A stretch of DNA of 64,000 nucleotides, from the NCBI RefSeq assembly GCF_002946835.1, contig NZ_CP026652.1, positions 1,984,001-2,048,000 on the forward strand. Direction: 5' to 3'. Under the pieces are notes generated by a model that was given only the letters and a program-made list of their open reading frames with translations, was not told where the DNA came from and did not search any database. This document shows, one piece after another, positions 10,720 through 19,133 of the stretch. The position numbers and the translations under genes are program-made. Numbering within the stretch: the first letter of the stretch is position 1; every line of letters begins with the position of its first letter. The DNA comes from Streptomyces dengpaensis. GTDB taxonomy: Bacteria; Actinomycetota; Actinomycetes; Streptomycetales; Streptomycetaceae.

Positions 10720-11667
10720 ATGACCGCCTACCGCACCGCCACCGCGGCCGCTGTCGCCGTGGCGACTCCGCTGCTCCTCGCGACGTGGGCCGCGGGACCC
10801 GCCCAGGCGCACGGCGCGCCGACCAATCCGGTCAGCCGTGTCTCCGCGTGCTCGCCCGAGGGCGGGAGCCTGATCCGGACCGCGGCCTGCCAGGCGGCGA
10901 TCGCCGCGAACGGCGCGCCCTTCACGGCCTGGGACAACCTCAGGGTGGCCGGCGTCAACGGCAGGGACCGCGAGGTGATCCCCGACGGGAAGCTGTGCAG
11001 CGGAGGCCTGGCCGCCTACAAGGGACTCGACCTCGCCCGCGCGGACTGGCCGTCCACCCGCCTGACTCCCGGCGCGGGCTTCACCCTCACGTACAGCTCG
11101 ACGATCCCGCACGCGGGCACCTTCAAGCTGTTTCTGACCAAGCCGGGTTACGACCCGACCCGGCCGCTGAAGTGGTCCGACCTGCCGACGAAGCCGTTCG
11201 CGACCGCCACCGATCCGGCCCTGGTGAACGGCGCCTACCGCATGGAGGCCAAACTGCCGTCCGACCGGACCGGACGCCAGATGCTCTTCACGATCTGGCA
11301 GAACTCGAGCACGGCGGATACGTACTACTCGTGCTCGGACGTGGTCTTCCCGGGCGGGGGCGAGGGGCCGGCGCCGGCCCAGAGCACGCCGGGTTCCCAG
11401 AGCGCCCAGAGTTCCCGGAAGACGACGCCACCCGCGAAGCGGACGCCCGCGCGCACGAGCCCGTCCCCCTCGGCCACATCCCCTGCCCTCGTGACCACTT
11501 CACCGGGCGAGGAGACCTCGCCGGTTGATCTCGCGCCTGCCGCCGACAGCGCCTCCGGCTCCGGAGCCGGATCCGCGAGCAACACCACGCTTCCCCTGGT
11601 CGCAGGGGGAGCCGGGGCGCTCCTCCTCACGGCGGGCGTCGTCCTCACGCTGCGGCGACGCCGCTGA
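10720..11667 (+). CDS. AA10 lytic polysaccharide monooxygenase with C-terminal membrane anchor
   Basis: 315 residues; ATG 10720 has GAGGAG nine bases upstream. A signal peptide ends in AQA, leaving His as the mature N-terminal residue (HGAPTNPVSR), which forms half of the copper-binding histidine brace and is diagnostic of AA10/CBM33 enzymes. The catalytic domain runs to about residue 220 (AQSSTADTYYSCSD-like end, here IWQNSSTADTYYSCSDVVF). A Ser/Thr/Pro-rich linker follows, then a transmembrane helix (LPLVAGGAGALLLTAGVVLT) and RRRR. No LPXTG or LAXTG sortase motif is visible, so the anchor is the helix itself. It should oxidatively cleave chitin or cellulose at the cell surface. It is divergent from the DUF89 gene. 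Confidence 0.92.
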   Translation: MTAYRTATAAAVAVATPLLLATWAAGPAQAHGAPTNPVSRVSACSPEGGSLIRTAACQAAIAANGAPFTAWDNLRVAGVNGRDREVIPDGKLCSGGLAAYKGLDLARADWPSTRLTPGAGFTLTYSSTIPHAGTFKLFLTKPGYDPTRPLKWSDLPTKPFATATDPALVNGAYRMEAKLPSDRTGRQMLFTIWQNSSTADTYYSCSDVVFPGGGEGPAPAQSTPGSQSAQSSRKTTPPAKRTPARTSPSPSATSPALVTTSPGEETSPVDLAPAADSASGSGAGSASNTTLPLVAGGAGALLLTAGVVLTLRRRR

Positions 11668-11676
11668 AAGCCGTCA

Positions 11677-11734
11677 CTGAATCCGCACTTGCGTGTACGC
11701 GCAGGGAAGTTGCGCCCGTACGCAGCGGGTTCAG
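11677..11734 (+). terminator. Hairpin after the LPMO gene
   Basis: CTGAATCCGC at 11677-11686 pairs with GCGGGTTCAG at 11725-11734 (9 of 10), and the enclosed segment contains a second partial stem (TGCGTGTACGCGCA against TGCGCCCGTACGCA). It starts 10 bp after the LPMO stop, so it is probably its terminator. There is no U-tract, as is usual in Streptomyces. Confidence 0.5.
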
Positions 11735-11810
11735 GGCGATCTCGCTCGGGAACCGTAGCCCGCGTAGCGTGACGTGCCGTATTGACGTTCGAGTGCCGCG
11801 GAGGCTCCTG

Positions 11811-11994
11811 ATGGGAAACCCCAGCCCTTTGGTGATAGACGCGACCGGCCGCGACATCCACGGTGAGGCCGCGCGGATCCGCGAGCGGGGGCCGCTGACC
11901 CGTGTCGTGCTCCCCGGCGATGTGGAGGCCTGGGCGGTCAGCAGTCCGGAGCTGCTCAAGCGGCTGCTCACGGACCCACGGCCCGGTGTTCCAG
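11811..11994 (+). pseudogene. Cytochrome P450 stub (N-terminal ~60 residues only)
   Basis: An ATG at 11811, with CGGAGG six bases upstream, opens a frame reading MGNPSPLVIDATGRDIHGEA, then ARIRERGPLTRVVLPGD and AWAVSSPELLKRLLTDPR. This is the standard beginning of actinobacterial P450s of the CYP107/CYP105 type. The similarity stops at about residue 58 where the sequence meets the 3' end of the convergent P1 peptidase gene; the I-helix, ExxR and heme-Cys regions are absent. The frame runs on to 12101 only as antisense of the peptidase. A deletion has removed ~85% of the gene while leaving its translation signals intact. Confidence 0.75.
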
Positions 11995-13155
11995 TCACGC
12001 GGCTCCAGGCCCGCCGTACAGGTCCCGGTACGACGGGAAGACGCCGCCTGGGCCGTCCACGCTCTCGGCGGACAGGGCCGCGTGCACCACGGCCCGGCTG
12101 AGGACGTCCGCGCCCGCCGCGAGCACCGCGTTGAGCTCCGCGGTCTCCGTGTGTGCGCCCCATCCGGTGGTGTCGGGGTGCTCGGGCTGCAGCGCGCGGC
12201 GTCCGGTGGACAGGGCGAAGACCGTGTCGCCGTCGGTGAGCAGATGCACCGGCCGGATCGCCCGGGCGAGGCCGTCGTGCGCGGTGCCGGCGAGCTTCTG
12301 GGCCTGCGCGCGGGTGAGCGCCGCGTCGGTGGCGACCACCGCCAGGGTGGTGTTGAGCGGGCGCGCGGTGTCCGCCTTGCGCTGTACGGATTCCTCGCGC
12401 GCGGCGGCCAGCCGTTCGCGCGCCCGGGTGTGTACGTCCCCGGCGGGCGTCCCCGCGGGCAGGCCCCGTGCGCGGAACTCCTCGCCCAGCGCCGTCCAAG
12501 AGCCGTACAGCGCACCGGTGTCGGGGTCCAGCAGCGAGCCGGCCGCGTTCACCGCCGCCAGCGCAGCCACCGTCACGCCCGACGGCAGGCGGACGCTCGC
12601 CGTCCCGATGCCGCCCTTGACTCCGCCGGCCACCGCGCCGGTGCCCGCCCCCACACAGCCCTGCGGCACCGGGGAGCCCTCCGCCGTGCCGGCCGCCGCC
12701 TCGACGGCCGCCCGTCCGAGGTCCGCCCCGGGCCGTGCCCGCCAGTCGCCGCCGCGCCCGAGGTCGAAGAGGGTGGCGGCGGGCACCACGGGAACCACCT
12801 GGGACGGATCGGCGCCCACCCGGAAGCCGCGCCCCTGGTCCTCCAGCCAGGCCACCACGCCGCTCGCCGCGTCGAGTCCGAAGGCGCTGCCGCCGGTCAG
12901 CACCACCGCATCGATACGGTCGACCAGGTTCCGCGGATCCAGCGCGTCGGTCTCCCGGGTGCCCGGGCCGCCGCCGCGCACTTCGACGGCGGCGACCGCG
13001 CCGCCCTCGGGCGCGAGGACGACAGTGACGCCGGTCAGCCAGCCGTCACCGGTGCGCTGGGCGTGGCCCACGCGCAGGCCCGCGACATCCGTCAGCGCGT
13101 TCAGCGGACCGGTGCGCGGTCGCTCGGCCTCCTCGGACCCCTGATGCACACTCAT
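11995..13155 (-). CDS. P1/S58 (DmpA-type) self-processing aminopeptidase
   Basis: 386 residues from ATG 13155, which has a strong GGGAGGGAGA site. The N-terminal part has PLNALTDVAGLRVGHAQR and an LTGGSAFGLDAASGVVAWLEDQG block, both hallmarks of the DmpA/OAT superfamily P1 peptidases, and GCVGAGTGAVAGGVKGGIG in the middle. These enzymes are made as a precursor that cleaves itself before a Ser or Thr nucleophile to give two chains; the exact site cannot be fixed by eye, with the NAAGSLLDPDTG region a candidate. They act as aminopeptidases or beta-aminopeptidases. The gene converges on the P450 stub, whose deletion joint lies right at this stop codon. Confidence 0.85.
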   Translation of the reverse strand: MSVHQGSEEAERPRTGPLNALTDVAGLRVGHAQRTGDGWLTGVTVVLAPEGGAVAAVEVRGGGPGTRETDALDPRNLVDRIDAVVLTGGSAFGLDAASGVVAWLEDQGRGFRVGADPSQVVPVVPAATLFDLGRGGDWRARPGADLGRAAVEAAAGTAEGSPVPQGCVGAGTGAVAGGVKGGIGTASVRLPSGVTVAALAAVNAAGSLLDPDTGALYGSWTALGEEFRARGLPAGTPAGDVHTRARERLAAAREESVQRKADTARPLNTTLAVVATDAALTRAQAQKLAGTAHDGLARAIRPVHLLTDGDTVFALSTGRRALQPEHPDTTGWGAHTETAELNAVLAAGADVLSRAVVHAALSAESVDGPGGVFPSYRDLYGGPGAA

Positions 13156-13190
13156 GCGATCTCCCTCCCCGAGAAGGTGCGTTCCCTCAC

Positions 13191-13212
13191 GTGCGCACTG
13201 CCGCGTGCGCAC
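13191..13212. promoter_or_regulatory. Paired GTGCGCAC palindromes upstream of the P1 peptidase gene
   Basis: The 8-bp palindrome GTGCGCAC occurs at 13191-13198 and again at 13205-13212, a spacing of 14 bp, 36-57 bp upstream of the peptidase start. Paired short palindromes in a promoter region suggest an operator. The rest of the 417-bp gap (13156-13572) between the divergent peptidase and flippase-like genes shows no gene. Confidence 0.35.
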
Positions 13213-13572
13213 GAGTGCGGCCATTCTTGATCGCACGGCGTCGGCATGTCGTGAGCGCATCGCGGTGCGCGAAGACAGCATGACCGGTTTCCCGCCCATG
13301 CTCACCCGGCCGAAACGGCCACCGGGTGACGACACGCTTGTACGCCGGCTGCCGTGGCCCCCCACCAGGTGCTCACGAACGGTTCCCAGATCGGCCGGAA
13401 TCGTCATCACGGGACCGATGACCGTGGTCACGTCGCCCACCCGCTGGTGCCCCTTCCCCTTCCGGACACCGTGGCGTCATGCCGGGCGGGAACATTGCGA
13501 CCGTCCCCCTACGTCGCTTGGTATCCGTTGCGCGCCGCACCGCGGACGTGACGCGAAAGGACGACGTGCGCC

Positions 13573-14565
13573 GTGTCGCCGCCGCTCGACGCTCTCCCCA
13601 GAGCGCTCCCCGCCCCCGTCCGCTCCCCCTCCGCCGCTCGCCTCACCCGCCTGGTGCTGACGCTGCTCCCGCTCGTGCTGATCGGTGCGTGGGCGGTGGT
13701 CGACTGGCGCTCGGCGCTCGACGGCACCGCCCGGCTGGCCGCCGCCGACCCCTGGTGGCTGCTGGCCGGGATCTTCTTCACGTGCATGGGCTGGGTGGCC
13801 GCCGCGTGCACCCGGCAGGGGGCCATACCCGAAAGGCTGCCGCCGGGGCCCCTGCTCGCCTCGCAGTTCGCCGCCGGGGCCGCGAACCACGTGCTGCCGG
13901 CGAGCATCGGCGCCCACGCCGTCACCCTGCGCTTCCTGCAGGGCCGTGGCGTGTCCCTGGCCCGGGCGACCGCCTCGCTCGCCCTGTACTCGCTCGTCAA
14001 GCCGGTGGCGAAGACGGCCGTGCTCATCGTCTTCGTCCTGGCCTTCCCGGACGTGCTGCGGCTCGGTGAACTCGTCCCGGACGACAGGACGTTGCTCCTG
14101 GCCGCGGCGGGCGTGGCGCTCGGTCCCGTCGCGGCCGCCCTGATCCTGGCGGTCGTACGTCCGCTGCGCCGCCCCGTTCTCGGCTTCGTACGCACCGCCC
14201 TGACCGAGGCGCGGATCCTGCACACCATGCCCAGCCGTGTCCTCGCCCTGTGGGGCGGGGCGGCCGCCACTCCCCTGCTCCAGGGGAGCGTGATCGCTTC
14301 GGTCGGGTTCTCGCTCGGGCTGCCGCTGTCCTGGCCGCAGGTGGTCCTCGCACTCCTCCTCGCCAGTACCGCCGTCGGGGCCGTGCCCGCGCCGGGCGGC
14401 ATCGGCCCGGTGGACGCGGCGCTGGTGTTCACCATGGTCGCGTTCGGCGCCCCGATCGGCCTGGCCACGGCGACCGTCGTCGGCTACCGCGTCCTCACGG
14501 TCTGGGTGCCCCTGCTGCCCGGCACGCTGGTGCTCTCGGCACTCGTCCACCGCAAGGTCTTGTGA
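13573..14565 (+). CDS. Lysylphosphatidylglycerol synthase TM-region (UPF0104) family membrane protein
   Basis: 330 residues from a GTG start with an AAAGGA site upstream. About eight hydrophobic helices are visible, beginning LVLTLLPLVLIGAWAVV, and the family signature is present: NHVLPASIGAHAVTLRFL early and the PAPGGIGPVDAAL motif near the end. Proteins of this fold include the flippase half of MprF and AglD-like transporters that flip lipid-linked groups across the membrane; there is no aminoacyl-transferase domain here, so a stand-alone flippase or glycolipid transport role is likely but unproven. It converges on the FtsK-type gene with only 13 bp between stops. Confidence 0.85.
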   Translation: MSPPLDALPRALPAPVRSPSAARLTRLVLTLLPLVLIGAWAVVDWRSALDGTARLAAADPWWLLAGIFFTCMGWVAAACTRQGAIPERLPPGPLLASQFAAGAANHVLPASIGAHAVTLRFLQGRGVSLARATASLALYSLVKPVAKTAVLIVFVLAFPDVLRLGELVPDDRTLLLAAAGVALGPVAAALILAVVRPLRRPVLGFVRTALTEARILHTMPSRVLALWGGAAATPLLQGSVIASVGFSLGLPLSWPQVVLALLLASTAVGAVPAPGGIGPVDAALVFTMVAFGAPIGLATATVVGYRVLTVWVPLLPGTLVLSALVHRKVL

Positions 14566-14578
14566 GTCGGATCATCCG

Positions 14579-17500
14579 TCATCCCGACGGAATCAGTACG
14601 GACAAGAGCCTGCCGTCGCCGAGATGCAGGACCCCTCTGCCGGGCTGCACCGGATAGCCCACCGAACTCCGGCCGATCCGGAGGCCGATGAGGTCTCCCG
14701 ACGAGGATTCCTGAGGCGACAGGAGCAGCCCGCGCCGGGCCCTCTTCGCGTCGAACTGCCAGCCGGAGTACCCCGAGCAGACGTCCTTCTCGTCGCCGCC
14801 GAGGACGAGCGCGAGCCCGGACTCGGCGCCGTGCTGGATCAGGAGTTTGAGAGAGGGTTCGGCGTCGCAGTGAGCAAGCAGCTCCGCGTCGTCGACGATC
14901 ACCGCGATCGGCCGTTCGGGAGAGACCGAATCCACCGCCCGGTCGAACTCGTCCTCGAGGATGTCGGTGCCGGTGAAGACCGCGAGAACCCCTGCCTGCC
15001 CGGCCAGCTCCCGCAACGGTGACGGACGCGGTGCCGCCACGACCAGGCGCACGCCCTGGCTGAGACAGGAACGGGCCACGCTCAGCAGCGCCGTGGAGCG
15101 ACCCGATTTCGGCGGCCCCGCGATGACGAACGCCGGGACGCCGTCGGCAAGGTCGGGACCGTACCCCCTGATCTCGTCCCCGCCGACGCCGGCCAGTGTC
15201 CACAGCCGGGAACGCGAACCCTCCGGGTCACGCAGCTTCCACGCCTCGTCGAACCCGATGCGGCCCGGCAGGGGCTCGACGCGGAACGGGCGCCGCTCGC
15301 GGGGAACGGCGGCGTCGCGGGATGCCGCTGCCACGCCGGTCGCGGCGAGCGCCTCGGCCTGTGCCTGCTCCGTCGCGCCTTCGGTCAGCAGCGCGAACTG
15401 GGTCTCCGTACTACCGTGACCCGCACGGACGGCCCGGCCCGCGGGCATCGACTCCGGGACGTCGCCCGGCCTGACGCCGAGCAGGGAGTAGTCGGAGCGG
15501 TCCGTCAGCCGCAGCGCGTACTTCTCCTCGGTCAGGGAGGCGATCCGGCCGGCGAGCACCTGCCGGTCACCGGTGATGACAAAGTGGATGCCTACGGCCG
15601 CACCCTCCCGCATCAGCACGAGCAGCTCGTCGGTCAGCCGGCCATGGTCGTACTCGCCGAGGGTCGACTGCCAGCCCTCCCAGCCGTCCAGGAGGACGAC
15701 CAGGTACGGCAGCCGCCGCGCCGCTTCGACGCGACCGCGCTGATCGGAGATGTCGAACTCCTCCATGGCCGGCCCCCTGTCCTGGCGGCGCCTGAGTTCG
15801 TCCGTCAGGCGGGACAGCAGCCGGGCGGCGCGTTCGGTCTCGCGGCGGCTGACCAGGGCCCCGCAGTGCGGCAGTTCGGCCAGCGTGCTCAGTCCGTTGT
15901 GGCCGCAGTCGATGCCGTAGAGGTGCACGTCGGCGCAGGAATGGGCACGGGCCAGCGCCCCGGCGATCGTACGCAGGACCTGTGAGCGGCCGGAACGCGG
16001 TGCGCCGCCGATCAGCAGGTGGCCGAAGTGCGCGAAGTCGATACGGACCGGACGGCGGCGCTGCTCCGCGGGCAGGTCCTCGGCTCCGAACGCCACCGGG
16101 GGGAGGGCACCGGGGCGTGCTTCGGACTCTTCGGCTTCGGCGGGACCGATCTCGTCGAGCAGCAGGATCTCGGGCAGCGGCGGGAGCCAGGGACTGTGCT
16201 GAGGCGGGACGGCGAGCGCCGTGTGTGCGTCGCGGACGGCGTCGACGAGTGCGTCGAGATCGGTGGTGACGGCCGCTCCACGGGCCGGCTCCGTCCTCGG
16301 TGCCGCCAAGGCCGCTCGGCCCAGATCCGGCCAGGTCAGAGGGGCGGCCCACGGGGCGCGGTAGCCCGAGCCCGCGGCGCTGAGGCGCAGCCCGCCGACG
16401 CGCCCCGACTGGAAGGGGATGAGCGATGCGTGGCCGAACCGGGCGTACCCGCGTCCGGGCAGGGACCTCGGGATCACGGCGGCTTCGGGCGAGTCGACGA
16501 TGTCGTGGGACTCGCCGCTCTCGGTGACACGCAGCGCGATACGCAGGTTGGTGTTGGCGCGGATCTCCGCGGAGATGACGCCGCTGGGCCGCTGCGTGGC
16601 GAGCACCAGGTGAACGCCGAGGGGCCTGCCCCGCTGCGCCACGTTGATCACGCCGGTGATGAAGTCGGGCAGCTCGCGCGCCATCGAGGCGATCTCGTCG
16701 ATGACGATGACCAGCCGGGGCAGCGGCTCCCACTCGCCGGGGGTGCGCCGCAGCAGGTCGTGGTAGTCGTAGATGTCCTTCGCACCCGCGCTTGCCAGCA
16801 AGTGCTCGCGGCGTTTCAGTTCGGCGGCGAACGAGTTCAGGACCCGCTGGACGAGGTACGGGTCGAGGTCGGTCACCGTGCCGACCGTGTGCGGGAGCCG
16901 GACACAGCTCCGGAACGCCGCACCGCCCCGATAGTCGATGAGCACGAACGTGAGGTGCTCGGGAGAGTTGGCGACGGCGAGCGAGGCGATGATCGTCTGC
17001 AGCAGCTCCGACTTACCGGAACCCGACGTACCGGCAATGAGTGCGTGCGGCCCGTCGCGTCGCAGATCGATGCCGAACGGGCCGTCGTAGGTCTCGCCGA
17101 TGACGGCGAAGGCCGACGGACCGCCCGACGTCCAGCGATCGGCGACGGCCTGCCCGGTGGGCGGTTCGAGGCGGAGGACGTCGAGGAGGCGGGTCTGGGC
17201 GGGCAGGGCCAAGGACACGGTCTCGCCACTGGCGTCCCGCAGGGGAGCCAGCGAGCGGGCCAGGTGCCCGCACCACGCCGCGGAGACGAAGTCGGGCCGT
17301 ACGTCACGCACCCGGCGCGATTCGGCCCACAGGACGCGCAGGCGCAGTGCCGACCGCGTGTCACGTTCCGGGTGGTCGGCCACGACCTGCGCGGAGGCGC
17401 GCCAGGGATCGCGGAAAGGGGAGCCGCCGCGGGGTTCGGCGAGGACGATCGCCTGGCATTCGCCGGGCAGGAACCGCTCCTCCTCGTCCAGACACAGCAT

Positions 17501-19042
17501 GCGGATCCCCGCGGCGGGCCCTTCCCGCAGCAGATACACCATGCCGGGCAGGGAGCTCAGTTGCCGGGAACCGTCGCAGACGATGACGATGTCGGGGGCG
17601 AACGCCTCCGCGTTGCCGCCGGTTTCCCGGGCTCTCTTGCGGTCGTTGAGCAACCTGACGAGTTCGCCGATACGGGCCCCGACGGTCTCCGCGTCCGTGC
17701 CGATGGCGACGTTGGCGTCGACGCCGCCGAAGGGGCGGGCATGCGGAAGCCACCGGAGCCAGTCCCAGGAGTCGTGCGCGCCCTTCACCGTCAGGACTTG
17801 GACAGAGACGTCGAGCGGGCTGTGCAGGGCGGCGATCTGGGCCACCGCCCAGCGCCCCAGCGCCCGGGCCGAGTCGCCAGGACCGGCCAGGCCGATCACG
17901 CCGAGCTCCCGCAGCGGCAGGGTGACGGGCGCGTCCTCGATCGTGTCCTTCAGGGCCCACCCCCCGGGAGCGACATCCGTCGGGCCGGTGCCCACGCGCA
18001 GCAGCAGATGGTCGTGATCGCCGGGGCGGCGTTCCCACAGTCGGGCGCGGGGGCCGGTGGCCAGGGAGAGGACGGCCGCCGGGGAGGGAGCCGCGCGGCG
18101 GAGGTGGTGGATTTCGACACCGAGGCCATCCTGGGCTGCCTCCGCCACGGCCCTGTTCTGCGCCCTGAACCGGTTGCCGGCACGGCGCTCGATCACCACG
18201 AACACCGGGCTCAGCAGCCCCAGTAGCCAGTACCACCGGCCGAAGACCGTCGAGCAGACCACGGCGGCCAGGAGCGCCATCACCGCCGGCGCATAGAGGG
18301 CCCGTGGCCGCTCCGACGACCAGGAACCGCGCACGGGCTCAGGGACCGAGGGGCGACGCCGGTGTTCGGAGGGGAACAGCCGCGCGGGGCGCTCGAACGC
18401 GAAGCCCGTGCCGTCCTCCGAGGGCCGCAGGTCGGCATCGGGCGGCCTGTAGGCGACCAGCTCCAGCAGGGAACCCCCGACGGCGAGCTGCGAGTCGAGG
18501 GGCCACTCGACCGGTGCCGACCCGTCGCGGCCGAAGGCGCTGTCGGCACGCTCCCGCAGCTGCACCCCGTCCAGCGTGATCCGCTCGTCGGCGTCGTGCC
18601 CCCGCACCGTGCACCTGCCGTCCGGGCCGACGGTGAGGGTCAGGGCCCGCTCGGCCAGTTCGGGGTCGTCGACGCGGACGTGCGCGGCCGCTCCCCGGCC
18701 GATGTCCGTGCGGCCGAGCCCGAGCCGGTGCACGGCCCCGGCGTCCGGGCCGCCGGCGACGCGCAGTTCGACGATGCCCGTCACCTCACGGGGCGGGCAG
18801 CCGGCGGGGGTGTGCAGGCTGACGACGCTCCCTTCCTTCAGAGGGGACCGGGCGAGGGAGGTGGCCGGGTCGAGGACGCGTCCGTCGACGTACACGGACG
18901 GCGCGCTGCCGGTGCCCTCCCCGCCGAGCTGATGTTCCAGCACGCGGGCGACCTCACCCACCAGTGACTCGGGGTCGGCGTCGAGGACGACGTCTGCCGA
19001 GTTCCCGTCGCGGGGGTCGACGACCGTGAGGGTGAGACGCAC
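14579..19042 (-). CDS. EccC-like FtsK/SpoIIIE ATPase with N-terminal ubiquitin-like and FHA domains
   Basis: 1487 residues. GTG 19042 is preferred because GAGGAG lies 8 bases upstream; GTG 19051 overlaps that site. Order: YukD/ubiquitin-like fold (~1-80), FHA-like domain (~90-195), paired membrane helices (~250-285), a degenerate region, then three FtsK modules. Module 1 has intact Walker A GTSGSGKS (671-678) and Walker B LVIVIDEIA; modules 2 and 3 have GAPRSGRS (~1015) and GPPKSGRS (~1312), both with Lys replaced by Arg. This matches type VII secretion motor EccC/EssC organisation, where module 1 is the engine. No WXG100, EccB/D/E or mycosin gene is nearby. It is the last gene of a four-gene minus-strand block and starts in the tandem repeats that end the upstream gene. 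Confidence 0.85.
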   Translation of the reverse strand: MRLTLTVVDPRDGNSADVVLDADPESLVGEVARVLEHQLGGEGTGSAPSVYVDGRVLDPATSLARSPLKEGSVVSLHTPAGCPPREVTGIVELRVAGGPDAGAVHRLGLGRTDIGRGAAAHVRVDDPELAERALTLTVGPDGRCTVRGHDADERITLDGVQLRERADSAFGRDGSAPVEWPLDSQLAVGGSLLELVAYRPPDADLRPSEDGTGFAFERPARLFPSEHRRRPSVPEPVRGSWSSERPRALYAPAVMALLAAVVCSTVFGRWYWLLGLLSPVFVVIERRAGNRFRAQNRAVAEAAQDGLGVEIHHLRRAAPSPAAVLSLATGPRARLWERRPGDHDHLLLRVGTGPTDVAPGGWALKDTIEDAPVTLPLRELGVIGLAGPGDSARALGRWAVAQIAALHSPLDVSVQVLTVKGAHDSWDWLRWLPHARPFGGVDANVAIGTDAETVGARIGELVRLLNDRKRARETGGNAEAFAPDIVIVCDGSRQLSSLPGMVYLLREGPAAGIRMLCLDEEERFLPGECQAIVLAEPRGGSPFRDPWRASAQVVADHPERDTRSALRLRVLWAESRRVRDVRPDFVSAAWCGHLARSLAPLRDASGETVSLALPAQTRLLDVLRLEPPTGQAVADRWTSGGPSAFAVIGETYDGPFGIDLRRDGPHALIAGTSGSGKSELLQTIIASLAVANSPEHLTFVLIDYRGGAAFRSCVRLPHTVGTVTDLDPYLVQRVLNSFAAELKRREHLLASAGAKDIYDYHDLLRRTPGEWEPLPRLVIVIDEIASMARELPDFITGVINVAQRGRPLGVHLVLATQRPSGVISAEIRANTNLRIALRVTESGESHDIVDSPEAAVIPRSLPGRGYARFGHASLIPFQSGRVGGLRLSAAGSGYRAPWAAPLTWPDLGRAALAAPRTEPARGAAVTTDLDALVDAVRDAHTALAVPPQHSPWLPPLPEILLLDEIGPAEAEESEARPGALPPVAFGAEDLPAEQRRRPVRIDFAHFGHLLIGGAPRSGRSQVLRTIAGALARAHSCADVHLYGIDCGHNGLSTLAELPHCGALVSRRETERAARLLSRLTDELRRRQDRGPAMEEFDISDQRGRVEAARRLPYLVVLLDGWEGWQSTLGEYDHGRLTDELLVLMREGAAVGIHFVITGDRQVLAGRIASLTEEKYALRLTDRSDYSLLGVRPGDVPESMPAGRAVRAGHGSTETQFALLTEGATEQAQAEALAATGVAAASRDAAVPRERRPFRVEPLPGRIGFDEAWKLRDPEGSRSRLWTLAGVGGDEIRGYGPDLADGVPAFVIAGPPKSGRSTALLSVARSCLSQGVRLVVAAPRPSPLRELAGQAGVLAVFTGTDILEDEFDRAVDSVSPERPIAVIVDDAELLAHCDAEPSLKLLIQHGAESGLALVLGGDEKDVCSGYSGWQFDAKRARRGLLLSPQESSSGDLIGLRIGRSSVGYPVQPGRGVLHLGDGRLLSVLIPSG

Positions 19043-19057
19043 GGCAGGCACTCCTCT

Positions 19058-19133
19058 GTCAGCTCTGCGGAGATCTGTCAGTTCTACGGGGATCCGTCAG
19101 CTCTGCGAGGATCCGTCAGCTCTGCGGGGAGCG
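19058..19133. repeat. Four tandem 19-bp copies of the phosphoesterase gene end
   Basis: Units GTCAGCTCTGCGGRGATCY start at 19058, 19077, 19096 and 19115. The last one contains the terminal codons and stop of the STAND-phosphoesterase gene (CAG AGC TGA on the minus strand); the other three repeat the CAGAGCTGA or CAGAACTGA string in the gap before the FtsK gene. Copies differ at one to three positions, so the array is not brand new. The array occupies most of the intercistronic gap. Confidence 0.9.

Noticed and set aside
16019..18226. A 735-codon open frame on the + strand
   Set aside because: It is antisense to the EccC-like gene, whose FtsK motifs are unmistakable. Long antisense frames are normal in very GC-rich DNA.
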